10,936 nucleotides of DNA, from the NCBI GenBank assembly GCA_003024985.2, contig PXIH01S0016782.1. The stretch is one strand, 5' to 3'. A program made the translations under genes and the position numbers. Source of the stretch: Euperipatoides rowelli. Its lineage: Eukaryota > Onychophora > Udeonychophora > Euonychophora > Peripatopsidae. This document shows, piece after piece, positions 1-7,037 of the stretch (positions within the stretch are counted from its first letter, which is position 1; the number at the start of each line of letters is the position of its first letter). The notes beneath the pieces are model-generated. The model ran no database searches. It had not been told where the DNA came from and worked only from the letters and a program-made list of their open reading frames with translations.

Positions 1-160
1 AAAAAATAAATATTATTAAAATACAATAAGATATATAGAGATGCTAAAACAAGTAAATAGTTCAAACCTCAAGAGTACAAAGTAGTTAACAAAAATGGTT
101 TATAGACTCAAGCGCACAGTCATGCAAACTCAATTCTTACTAAAATTAGATCATATTTTG
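1..160. other. AT-rich flank, no feature recognised
   Basis: Simple AT-rich sequence upstream of the foldback element. I see no reading frame, repeat or RNA signature here. Confidence 0.6.
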
Positions 161-335
161 ACACACCGTTGTTTTAGGCACTATACTCTTATACAAGATC
201 TCGGAAATTTGGTCTAGCAGATCTCATTGAAAAGAAAGTACAATAGCTTACGGTAAAAATAAAATATCCCTTAGTAATAATATTAACGGATAATTCGATT
301 TTACTTTTTTTTTTTGTATTTGCATTCATTGGCTG
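161..335 (+). repeat. Left inverted arm of the foldback element
   Basis: Pairs with 1165-1346. The inner end runs into an 11-base T run (305-315), and TTTGCATT at 319-326 can pair with AATGCAAA at 342-349, next to a 13-base A run (347-359). The arm therefore ends in its own small T/A-rich hairpin. Confidence 0.85.
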
Positions 336-600
336 TATTTAAATGCAAAAAAAAAAAAAGCCAAACAATAACTTACGAGTACCATAAGCTATTATAGACA
401 CCATATAAGCCTACAGTAGATCTAGAGTTAATTTTAAATTATAATAAAGTTTATCAGATAAATACAATTCTGCATATTAAATTTAATGTAAATCTCATTT
501 AAGAAAAATAATTTACGAATTTATTTGTGTTTGAGTTTTTCTTTATGAACTTGCGTTAGTTTACAAAATGTTGAACATTCACTCAAAACAACAACACAAG

Positions 601-672
601 ATGGCGATGAACGGTCTCGCTCTGGAGTTTAAGAATCTTTATATTGCGATTTATGGAGCGAGTTCGATTTAA
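601..672 (+). other. Tiny open frame (23 codons) in foldback interior
   Basis: An ATG in AAGATGGCGATG context opens a 23-codon frame ending in TAA at 670-672, in a locally GC-richer patch. No domain is recognisable. AAGATGGCG also resembles a YY1/Pho-type binding motif. It could be the start of a lost element gene, a regulatory site, or chance. I do not claim it is translated. Confidence 0.15.
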
Positions 673-717
673 TGTATTTTCTGGAGCTTTTTCGTGTGAA
701 AAATTGAAATTGAATCG

Positions 718-752
718 AAAAAAAAACATACTGCATAAGTATGTTTTTTTTT
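718..752. repeat. Perfect 15-bp hairpin at the element's centre
   Basis: Nine A's plus CATACT at 718-732 are perfectly complementary to AGTATG plus nine T's at 738-752, with the five-base loop GCATA. It lies very close to the midpoint (about 753) of the 161-1346 foldback element. Confidence 0.85.
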
Positions 753-941
753 CCGTTCTGTATCAAATATTTGTAATGATTATTGCTATATTATGAAGAC
801 TATTCAGAATCTATATATTAATACGTGAAGGGAAACTTTGGATCCCTTTTTAAGCATATTGCACGCACGGAGGAGTGTGATATTTGGCAGAGCTAAAATT
901 TATATAATAAAATTAAAACATTCATTATTTAGCGTTGTGGG

Positions 942-1084
942 GGCTTTTTACAAAGGAAATTTTCTTATTGGTCGAATTTCGAGGCTTTTTACAAAGGAAA
1001 TTTTCTTATTGGTCGAATTTCGAGGCTTTTTNTCGAATTTCGAGGCTTTTTACAAAGGAAATTTTCTTATTGGTCGAATTTCGA
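942..1084 (+). repeat. 41-bp tandem repeat, interrupted by an N
   Basis: Units at 942-982, 983-1023 and 1044-1084 are identical 41-mers beginning GGCTTTTTACAAAGG and ending TCGAATTTCGA. Between the second and last full units, 1024-1043 holds only 20 bases: the start of a unit, an N at 1032, then the end of a unit. The N sits where about 21 bases are missing, so the copy number is uncertain. An open frame runs through the array (838-1137), but its peptide is only the translated repeat and I do not regard it as a gene. Confidence 0.95.
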
Positions 1085-1164
1085 CCAACACTGGGTTACT
1101 AGTTATAATAAATAGTCTACCGTACATTGTTTCCTGATTGGGAAATTTATTTATTTTGTATTTC

Positions 1165-1346
1165 AACCCAATAAATTCAAATTCAAAAAAAAATAAAATA
1201 AAATCGAATGATCCGTTAATATTTTTGCTAAGGAATATTTTATTTTTACTGTAAGCTATTGTACTTTATTTTCAATGCGGTCTGCTAGACCAAATTTCCG
1301 AGATCTTGTATACTAAGAATACAGCGCCTAAAATAACAGTGCTGTG
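1165..1346 (-). repeat. Right inverted arm of the foldback element
   Basis: Reverse-complement partner of 161-335. The inner end carries an A-rich stretch (about 1185-1203) preceded by AATAAATTCAAATTC, matching the T-rich inner end of the left arm in reverse complement. Confidence 0.85.
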
Positions 1347-1931
1347 AAGATGACGTGTCCTGACATCAGGCCTCGCATTTCATTATTTGAAAATGGCTTA
1401 ATAAATTGAGATAATCTTAAATATTTAATCGAATATGAAGGAATGATGAATTAAACATGACTTTTAAAGTAAAATTAAACCATTTTAGCTTTTGTTTACA
1501 TTATCACTAATGATACACTTTAAGAATGTATAAGAAATCTTAAAAAAAAAAAAAAAAACTTTGGAAATTCTGTAATAGTTAACAATTTGTTCTCATAAAG
1601 TTAATAACATACAACAGATTGCCGGTAGGTATACACAAGGATTGTTTTTCTTTCCCCCTTAAAATTGATTTCAACTTCAATCCCAAGAATTATCTCAACA
1701 TTTTATTGATTTTATATTGATGCAAAGAAAGTAACTTTTTTTCTCTGTGTTTTTTTTTTTTCTTTCAAAACTTTTAACTGCAAGTATCACATAAAAATAA
1801 CTTTATTTATTTTAAAAGTTTGGGTTAATTTATGAATAAAATTTTTTTTGATACATAATTTAACTTTAAAAAGGGCATTATTTGCAGAGGTCATTCTTTG
1901 AACGTTAAACCAGCGCGAACCATTTTGTTTC
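1347..1931. other. AT-rich spacer without genes
   Basis: Contains a 17-base A run (1542-1558) and T-rich stretches around 1737-1763. No coding frame, RNA gene or transposon end is recognised. The A run could be the tail of an old retroposed fragment, but nothing upstream of it is identifiable. Confidence 0.6.
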
Positions 1932-1997
1932 TAGTGACATGAGCGTTTGATGAAATACGGTGGAGAGATTCAATCTCATCAACTCGCTGTCATTATA
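1932..1997. repeat. Imperfect stem-loop with nested palindrome
   Basis: TGACA...GCG...TTGATGA on the left (1935-1953) pairs with TCATCAA...CGC...TGTCA on the right (about 1976-1992) through three helices separated by small internal loops. The apical part holds the near-perfect palindrome GAGATTCAATCTC at 1965-1977, which overlaps the larger stem and would compete with it. The patch is GC-richer than its surroundings. It may be part of an older element beside the MITE at 2047, or a structured RNA. Confidence 0.45.
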
Positions 1998-2046
1998 TTT
2001 TTCAACTTTAATCGTGCCATAAATAAAACTCTGCATCATTTATTTT

Positions 2047-2383
2047 TTAACCCTTTCCACTCCACTGAATTCAGAGATTTTGGTTTCTACAGCTCCACAA
2101 TAAAAATGAAAAATCGTTTTTTTTTTTAAAAATTAAGATTAACTTAGTATTTTTTTAATTCATTTTTTTTTATAAATCTCTTGGAATAATTAAAGACAAA
2201 TATATTTTGAGTCTAGTTTTTGAAAATAAAAAAAAATAGTAATTGATGCATATTTGAATATAATAATAATTATTGATTATGAAATACAAGGAAATGAAAA
2301 TGGCGATTCAGAATCGACTTTGGAGTGCAACTACTAAATTAAAAATGGTGATTGAGAATCGCCATTGGAGTGTAAAGGGTTAA
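2047..2383. mobile_element. piggyBac-like MITE
   Basis: The element is bounded by TTAA at 2047-2050 and at 2380-2383. The left end continues CCCTTTCCACTCCACTG, and the reverse complement of the right end continues CCCTTTACACTCCAATG, giving 15 of 17 matches. A TTAA target duplication plus inverted ends starting CCC are hallmarks of the piggyBac superfamily. At 337 bp with no transposase frame, it is a non-autonomous miniature element that would need enzyme supplied from elsewhere. The right end carries a duplicated subterminal motif (separate entry). The interior is A/T-rich with no function seen. Confidence 0.8.
2297..2375 (+). repeat. Duplicated 34-bp subterminal motif of the MITE
   Basis: Copies at 2297-2330 and 2342-2375 match at 29 of 34 positions (pattern AAAATGG-GATT-AGAATCG...TTGGAGTG-AA). 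The second copy includes the terminal inverted repeat. Each has a palindromic core, GATTCAGAATC in the first and the near-palindrome GATTGAGAATC in the second. Subterminal repeats of this kind are common transposase-binding sites, which is inference here. Confidence 0.8.
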
Positions 2384-2687
2384 TATTTTATAGCAATAAT
2401 ACACTATGAGTTAAATGCCAAAATTAATATAACTTTGGTTTTATTAGTTTATTTATTTGATTCTGTTAAATAAAAAATTATGAGTTTTAGCTTCCTTGTT
2501 GCATGTCTTTTTTTACAAAAATAAGTATAGCCCAAGATATTAATTCTAATAAAGTTTCGAGTTTATACAAATAAAGCAAATAATTCACAAACAAACACAC
2601 TACAGTATTATGCAATCGTCTGTTGTTGGGTTTTTTTCTTTCTGAAGGTGTGAAATTGTGAAGAATGTGTAGAAACATTTATGGTTA
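2384..2687. other. AT-rich spacer without genes
   Basis: No credible gene, repeat or RNA. The short minus-strand frame covering 2487-2678 has no recognisable domain and ordinary AT-rich composition. Confidence 0.6.
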
Positions 2688-2735
2688 TTAGCCGTGTCCA
2701 AGATAAATAGAAGACGGCTAAATGCGCGGCATTTA
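2688..2735. repeat. Two overlapping palindromes
   Basis: TTAGCCGT (2688-2695) pairs perfectly with ACGGCTAA (2714-2721). TAAATGC (2719-2725) pairs with GCATTTA (2729-2735) around a GCG loop. The two hairpins share bases 2719-2721 and would be mutually exclusive at their junction. TTTAGCCGT recurs at 2887-2895. Confidence 0.6.
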
Positions 2736-3780
2736 AATATTGTGTTGGAATTAGCTTAATTTTCTTATTTTGAATAATAGGGTGACTTAGATATTTAATA
2801 AGCACATTTAAAATTTTACATCTTTTATATTTAGGACACTAAAATCTAAATCTTATTTCTGTGTACCGCCCGTATGTCGATTGTGTTTAGCCGTATTTTA
2901 TTTTTTTAAAAAAATACCTACCTTGTCAGATTCTATCTGTAGGCTAGATTAAAAAGGTTTCTATCAGTTTTAAATTGTTAAATTCCAAAAATTATAATTG
3001 CAATGCAAATAAATTCTGAGCTTAGGCTTAGTTATTATATTTGATGTGCATAAAAATAATAGACTAGCCTTCTAGAGAGAAAGCGAATGGAGGCTCCCTT
3101 TTCTATTATTTGATACATATATGAAAGTCAAGTTGGGACTTGGCCAAGTGTCATTTCTATTCTCTCAATTTCAAAGCATTGCAATCCCCATTTACAAAAA
3201 AAAAAAAAAAAAAATCCTGGTGGTAGTATTATAGTATTTTTTTTAGAATTATGAATATAAAGTTTATTTTAATAATATATGAAATAAATATATACAGTAG
3301 GCTACATATCCTTTTATTTTTCTCAGTTTCTATAGAATATTATAAAGTTTAAGATGTTTTTTAAAGCAGAGATTTTTTTATTTTTTTTATCAATAAATTG
3401 TTTGGGATTTAATTATTGTTATTTATTGTAGTTTATTAGAAATCTATTATTTATGTTATGAAAATCTTTCTTTTCTTTTCTTTATGGATTTACAAGGCAC
3501 AGCTTTATAATATAAACAACAATATAAAACTAAGCCTGAATATTTTCTCTGACAGAAATCAAAGGTTTTTGAATTGAAATATTCTATATTCTTTAGGAAA
3601 ACTGTGTAATATATCTTTTAATTTGTTCTGTAATTTATTACAACCGTATACTGAGCAGTTTTTCACCATTTTTGTTAATTTATAAAAACAGTTGCTTTAA
3701 AGATAAACTTTTAAAACCAGTAATAGACTTAAACTGTGAGCTTTAACTTTATATCAATTATCCTGCCATTCCTCTCGGCT
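2736..3780. other. AT-rich non-coding stretch with A19 run
   Basis: No gene is supported. It contains a 19-base A run at 3196-3214 that follows a GC-richer stretch (about 3060-3195), so a retroposed SINE-like fragment is conceivable, but I recognise no A/B box or RNA-derived head. Two TAGGCTA heptamers lie at 2940-2946 and 3298-3304. Confidence 0.55.
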
Positions 3781-3796
3781 TGTTTCGTCACAAGTG

Positions 3797-3859
3797 TCAC
3801 GTGATCAAAAAAAAATGGAGGAAAGATTTTGTAAACAAAGTTTGACAGGATCACTTTAA
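3797..3859 (+). promoter_or_regulatory. E-box palindrome beside a tiny open frame
   Basis: TCACGTGA at 3797-3804 contains the canonical CACGTG E-box used by bHLH factors. An ATG at 3815 follows an A run and opens a 14-codon frame to TAA at 3857-3859. The preceding 40 bases are GC-richer than their neighbourhood. This could be a promoter with a first exon, but no TATA box or convincing splice donor is visible. The E-box sequence is certain; its function is a guess. Confidence 0.25.
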
Positions 3860-4837
3860 AATTGGTTTTATAAATAAATTAGATAAAATTAATTGAAAAA
3901 ATAGGCTAGGTATTATTTTTAGCACAAACACTAATAGAATTAGCAATAAAATATTAACTTGATATTTGTTTCCAGCCTTTCATAATTTGACTTTTCTCAA
4001 ACCAACACTCCTCCACTACTTTGTGGTTCAATCCTCAATAATTATCCAATTATGTCTTCCTTTCTATTTATTTTCCTTTTAATATTTAAAAATTAAACCT
4101 TAGGTTAATTTATAAAATTGTATAGTTAAATTTACATTTCAACATTAAAAATTTCTTAAAATTTCAGCTGTAATTTCTGTTATAGTTAGTCAATTACAAA
4201 CTACAATAATCCTTTAAATATCAAATCCCAATAAACAAAAAATACTTCTATTTCTTTATTCAATATTGTTTTTTTTTATATATCTTTTAATCAATTAAAA
4301 CATTTACAAGCTATATTGAATTTTGTACAAACATAATTTTCTCCTGTAATCTGAATAGATTATGGTGCCATCTAACGAGTTTATTCCTAAACGAATTTGA
4401 AATAAAAAATATTAGCAGTAAAATTATGATGAAGGGTTCTAATAAAATATATGTAAATCTGCTCATCCACAAGAACATCTACTGTATTAAAGTATTTCAT
4501 TTGCTTTAATCATTGATATCTATTTATTAGACTAAGTATTACAAAAATTAAAAATTAAGTTATTACATCAGATCTACAAATTCCTTTTAATCAAAATTCA
4601 ACAAAATCCAAAATTCATCACTAAATCAAAATTTCATAACTAAACAACAATGAATAATAATTATAAGAAAAATATTAATATTACTACTAATAAAATAATA
4701 AGGTTGTTACTGCATTTCATTTTAAAATACTATGATGTAATCAGATTTTGACAGTCTAATAGCAACATGATTAATAAATGGGATTGGAATTTGTGCTCAT
4801 ATAAGCTTAACCAGTTTGGCTCAAAGGTTTTTTGCTT
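3860..4837. other. AT-rich non-coding stretch
   Basis: Very AT-rich with no credible reading frame on either strand. GGTGCCATCT near 4365 resembles a short motif common at arthropod repeat ends, but no partner end is found. One TAGGCTA lies at 3902-3908. Confidence 0.55.
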
Positions 4838-4903
4838 GGGAGGATGGAGAGAGAGAGGGGGAGAGTATAAAAGGGAAAAGGGGAAGAGAGTGTGCACAAT
4901 TCA
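4838..4903 (+). promoter_or_regulatory. GAGA/purine tract plus TATA-box promoter
   Basis: From 4838 the plus strand is almost purely purine, with GAGAGAGAG around 4848-4857 (GAGA-factor-like). TATAAAAG, a consensus TATA box, lies at 4866-4873. A start site would be expected about 30 bases downstream, near 4895-4903, where CACAATTCA provides pyrimidine-A initiator candidates. That would leave about 70-75 bases of 5' leader before the first ATG of the repeat array at 4973. Position relative to the array and its AATAAA signal supports a real plus-strand RNA polymerase II promoter. Binding and transcription are inferred. Confidence 0.5.
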
Positions 4904-4972
4904 TATTTGAAATTATTTTGCGAAGTTTACTAGCGATAAAAATATAACAAATAACCATCAGATTTAAGCATC

Positions 4973-5396
4973 ATGCACATGGCCATGCAACACATGCATA
5001 GCATGCCCAATGCCCATGTTACTCATGCTCAGCTCGACCTTGCTAAACATGTACAAGATGATCATGCTGTTGAAGTACAGCATAATCATGTGACACATGC
5101 CTAGGATAGACTGTGCTACTCGTTTACATCATGGCCATGCTACTCGTTTACATCAAGGCCATGCTACTCGTACCTCACATGATCATACTACTTGTGCACA
5201 GCATAACCATACTATTGCACCAATGACCTTGTTGCTCTTGCAACACATGACACAGACTACTCATGCCCAGAAGGACTATGTTACTCATGATAAGCATGAT
5301 TGTATTACTCATGTCTAGCGTAATCGTTATGTCCAACAAGACAATGTTACTCATGCACAAACATTACCATATCTTAATACAGTATTTAAAACTTAA
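4973..5396 (+). pseudogene. Decayed His-rich octapeptide-repeat gene
   Basis: The first ATG opens 43 codons (to TAG at 5102-5104) rich in His, Met and Gln. A one-base shift near 5105-5108 moves the same repeat into the frame used from 5097 to TAG at 5316-5318. Past that codon the frame runs on to TAA at 5394-5396. Repeat units read HDHTTCAQ, HGHATRLH, QDNVTHAQ and KDYVTHDK, so the consensus is near H-D/N-H-V/A-T-H-A-Q. Units differ at many synonymous third positions (GTT/GTG, ACT/ACA, GCC/GCA, CAG/CAA), as expected if protein sequence was once conserved. Compensating shifts around 5214-5260 scramble two units (MTLLLLQH and the next). No signal peptide or membrane segment is visible. The function is unknown. 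A secreted, structural or metal-binding repeat protein is conceivable from the His content only. A TATA box lies upstream and AATAAA just downstream. Alternative: a non-coding minisatellite. Confidence 0.45.
4975..5375 (+). repeat. Degenerate 24-bp minisatellite array
   Basis: About 15 units of nominal length 24 follow one another, with consensus close to CATGACCATGTTACTCATGC plus a CCAG/ACAA end. The clearest run is 5112-5183, where CCATGCTACTCGT recurs every 24 bases. Some units are 18, 20, 23 or 25 bases. CATG occurs about 21 times within roughly 390 bp. Because CATG is self-complementary, the array looks similar on both strands, and a minus-strand frame (5175-5360) is its shadow. Confidence 0.9.
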
Positions 5397-5397
5397 A

Positions 5398-5403
5398 AAT
5401 AAA
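5398..5403 (+). terminator. Polyadenylation signal of the repeat gene
   Basis: AATAAA begins two bases after the last stop codon of the repeat frame, followed by a T/G-rich TTGTAGTT stretch near 5424. Overlapping AATAAA copies also occur at 5458-5468. In DNA this AT-rich the hexamer is common by chance, so it is the position that gives weight. Confidence 0.4.
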
Positions 5404-5654
5404 TGCACGATACTTAAAAAAAATTGTAGTTATTTATAGCTATAAAAAAATGTGCAAAATAAAATAAATAGAACATGGTCATTCTTGTAGTGAGTTTATT
5501 GAACGTCTAGGAAATGTTACAGTGAACGCTAGAGATTCAAAGTAGTATTACTTCAATTCTCGCTAGACAATGCATGTAAGAATACATCGTTATTCTTAGA
5601 ATCTGTTTTAGCTAAGAGTTGATTGGACACCTATTTTGTATTGAGTTATGGAAC
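5404..5654. other. Spacer with a small hairpin
   Basis: Contains a perfect 8-bp stem, TAAGAATA/TATTCTTA with a six-base loop, at 5577-5598. No gene is seen. Confidence 0.5.
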
Positions 5655-5804
5655 TGAACATATTGACTGACAGTGTTTTTAGGTGGTTTGTTCCCAGAAG
5701 CCAACCCAAGATAAACATTTCTAAACTATGAGTTATCTCGTAGTTGGCTTCAGAACAAGATCGTCAAATATGAGATATCTCGTAATTGGCAGTCAATGTG
5801 TTAA
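5655..5804. mobile_element. Short, decayed TTAA-type (piggyBac-like) MITE
   Basis: The right end is TTAA at 5801-5804. Its reverse complement continues CACATTGACTGCCA. The left end at 5655 reads TGAA followed by CATATTGACTGACA, so the ends match at 12 of 14 positions beyond the tetranucleotide, with one base of the left TTAA altered. Inside, GAAGCCAAC (5697-5705) pairs perfectly with GTTGGCTTC (5743-5751). A 22-bp motif, TATGAGTTATCTCGTAGTTG plus GC, at 5727-5748 recurs at 5769-5790 with two changes. No coding capacity. Superfamily assignment rests on the TTAA and end layout only. Confidence 0.6.
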
Positions 5805-6156
5805 TCTTTAAGTTATTGTATTAGACGTTATTATTAATTAAAACCTTATTAGAGTACAATTTAGTTATTCTACTTTAATAGTTTCTTAGACACACAAAAA
5901 TAACAATTATATTCACAGGGTAGTAATTATTTCCTCTGTTCAGTGTCCAATTTAAAACTTGCTCTCATTTTATGCTGATATGAGTTCTGGAAGAGGAATG
6001 CAGATACTTGTACATTTTTACAAGTTTTGCTGCTTCTTCAACCCACTAGGCGATTACGCAACTTGAATCAGACCACACCGCAAGTTGATAAACATCACTC
6101 AATGGTGGCATTTAAAGTGAATTTCTTCATGATTGACATGATTTGACAGAAGAAAT
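5805..6156. other. Spacer with a 7-bp hairpin
   Basis: ACTTGTA (6006-6012) pairs perfectly with TACAAGT (6019-6025). Sequence around 5930-6120 is somewhat GC-richer than the average, but no conserved frame is recognised. Confidence 0.5.
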
Positions 6157-6183
6157 ATGGTGTACAAAATATTTGTACATCAT
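6157..6183. repeat. 12-bp inverted repeat, 3-base loop
   Basis: TGTACAAA (6161-6168) pairs with TTTGTACA (6172-6179). The stem extends outward through ATGG/TCAT with one G-T wobble, giving 12 pairs around the loop ATA. It coincides with the ATG of a chance 67-codon frame. Confidence 0.7.
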
Positions 6184-6748
6184 GGACAATGGGTAGGCTA
6201 TGTCTTTATCTTCAATTCTGAAGGCCACAACACCTGCAAGAAGAAAAAGAAAAAAACTTTCGGCAACTCAGTCCCTCTGATTTGGTTTATTGATCTTAGT
6301 TTAGATGACCAAAGTTTAACTTCAGATTCATCAGATTGGCTAAGAAGTCTTTTGTGTTAACGGTCACTTTAAATTTTTTTTATTTAATGTTGACAGTAAG
6401 GCACTAACAGTTTACCAGTTAATAATCAATCAGGATTCAGTGACATCTGAATTTGAACAAGAGTCCCTCTGTCAACTTTATCCAGCATATTCCCTTTAAA
6501 CACCTGCTGTCATAAGAGCTGCATTTTAGATACTATTTTAATTCAGAACTTTAAAAATCATTTTGCCAAATTCATTCCGACGATGTTCTATACTTGTGAC
6601 AGTTGCTCACAAAAGATGTTATAGATTCAGGACATGTGTTTCATCTATCCTCATTCAGAATATGTTGCATTAGATATTTTTCTTTTCTTTAAGGAAATCG
6701 TGAGCTCGAGGATTGTTTGAAAACCATCAAGTTCATGATTTGAAGTTC
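6184..6748. other. Non-coding stretch, function not recognised
   Basis: Includes most of a 67-codon plus-strand frame (6157-6360) whose peptide has a Lys run and no recognisable domain. GTCCCTCTG occurs twice (6271 and 6462 regions). Nothing else is supported. Confidence 0.45.
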
Positions 6749-6774
6749 CACAATTTGTTTTCAAACAAATTGTG
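6749..6774. repeat. Perfect 12-bp inverted repeat, 2-base loop
   Basis: CACAATTTGTTT (6749-6760) is exactly complementary to AAACAAATTGTG (6763-6774) with only TC between them. As DNA this is a near-perfect cruciform or dimer-binding site. Confidence 0.85.
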
Positions 6775-7037
6775 TAAGTTCTAGCTCTACTAAATTCAAG
6801 AAACGGGAAGACAACAATAAGCTAAGAAGGCTTTTAAAAACGTACAACAATGTTGTCGTTTTAGATTCATTATTATTAAACACCACAAAACTGTTTTACC
6901 AAATTTTTGCTTCCATTCATTTATTGCTGACTGAATCTTAATTGTATAGAGGCCGCCACAATGACCAGTTGGTCCAAGTTAGCTTGAGATAATATATAAC
7001 TTGTAATCTTGTGCATTGATGCAATCTGTCATTGTAG
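6775..7037. other. Spacer, nothing recognised
   Basis: Mixed composition with a GC-richer patch near 6950-6985. No conserved frame or RNA gene is identified. Confidence 0.45.

Larger units (their letters stand above)
161..1346. mobile_element. Foldback-type element with long inverted arms
   Basis: The left arm (about 161-335) matches the reverse complement of the right arm (about 1165-1346). In the core (171-302 against 1203-1335) I count about a dozen mismatches and one 3-base indel by eye, so about 90% identity. It includes an uninterrupted 32-base match containing AAGATCTCGGAAATTTGG. The inner ends of the arms are more diverged. The interior of about 830 bp is not itself inverted and encodes no transposase. 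This architecture fits a non-autonomous foldback DNA element, or two copies of one small repeat inserted head to head. I could not identify a target-site duplication or assign a superfamily. Confidence is high for the inverted repeat and moderate for a mobile element. Confidence 0.7.

Noticed and set aside
838-1137. 99-codon plus-strand frame
   Set aside because: Most of it is the translated 41-bp tandem repeat, it crosses the N, and the rest has no recognisable domain.
1335-1350. CAGTGCTGTG near the right arm as a hAT-type terminus
   Set aside because: It resembles hAT ends, but its orientation would place the element outside the foldback, and no partner end or 8-bp duplication was found.
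1947-2129. 60-codon plus-strand frame
   Set aside because: It runs from the hairpin region into the MITE with no domain or coding signal.
2487-2805. Two overlapping minus-strand frames (2487-2678 and 2608-2805)
   Set aside because: Overlapping different frames with AT-rich composition and no recognisable motif. Chance frames.
3060-3214. SINE with an A19 tail
   Set aside because: The A run is real, but I see no A and B boxes or tRNA/7SL/5S-like head, and no flanking duplication.
5175-5360. 61-codon minus-strand frame with MSNIVLLG-like repeats
   Set aside because: It is the reverse shadow of the CATG-rich 24-bp array. The plus strand has the TATA box, the AATAAA and the better codon pattern.
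6157-6360. 67-codon plus-strand frame
   Set aside because: The start lies in a palindrome. The peptide has a Lys run and no known domain, and there is no supporting signal besides length.
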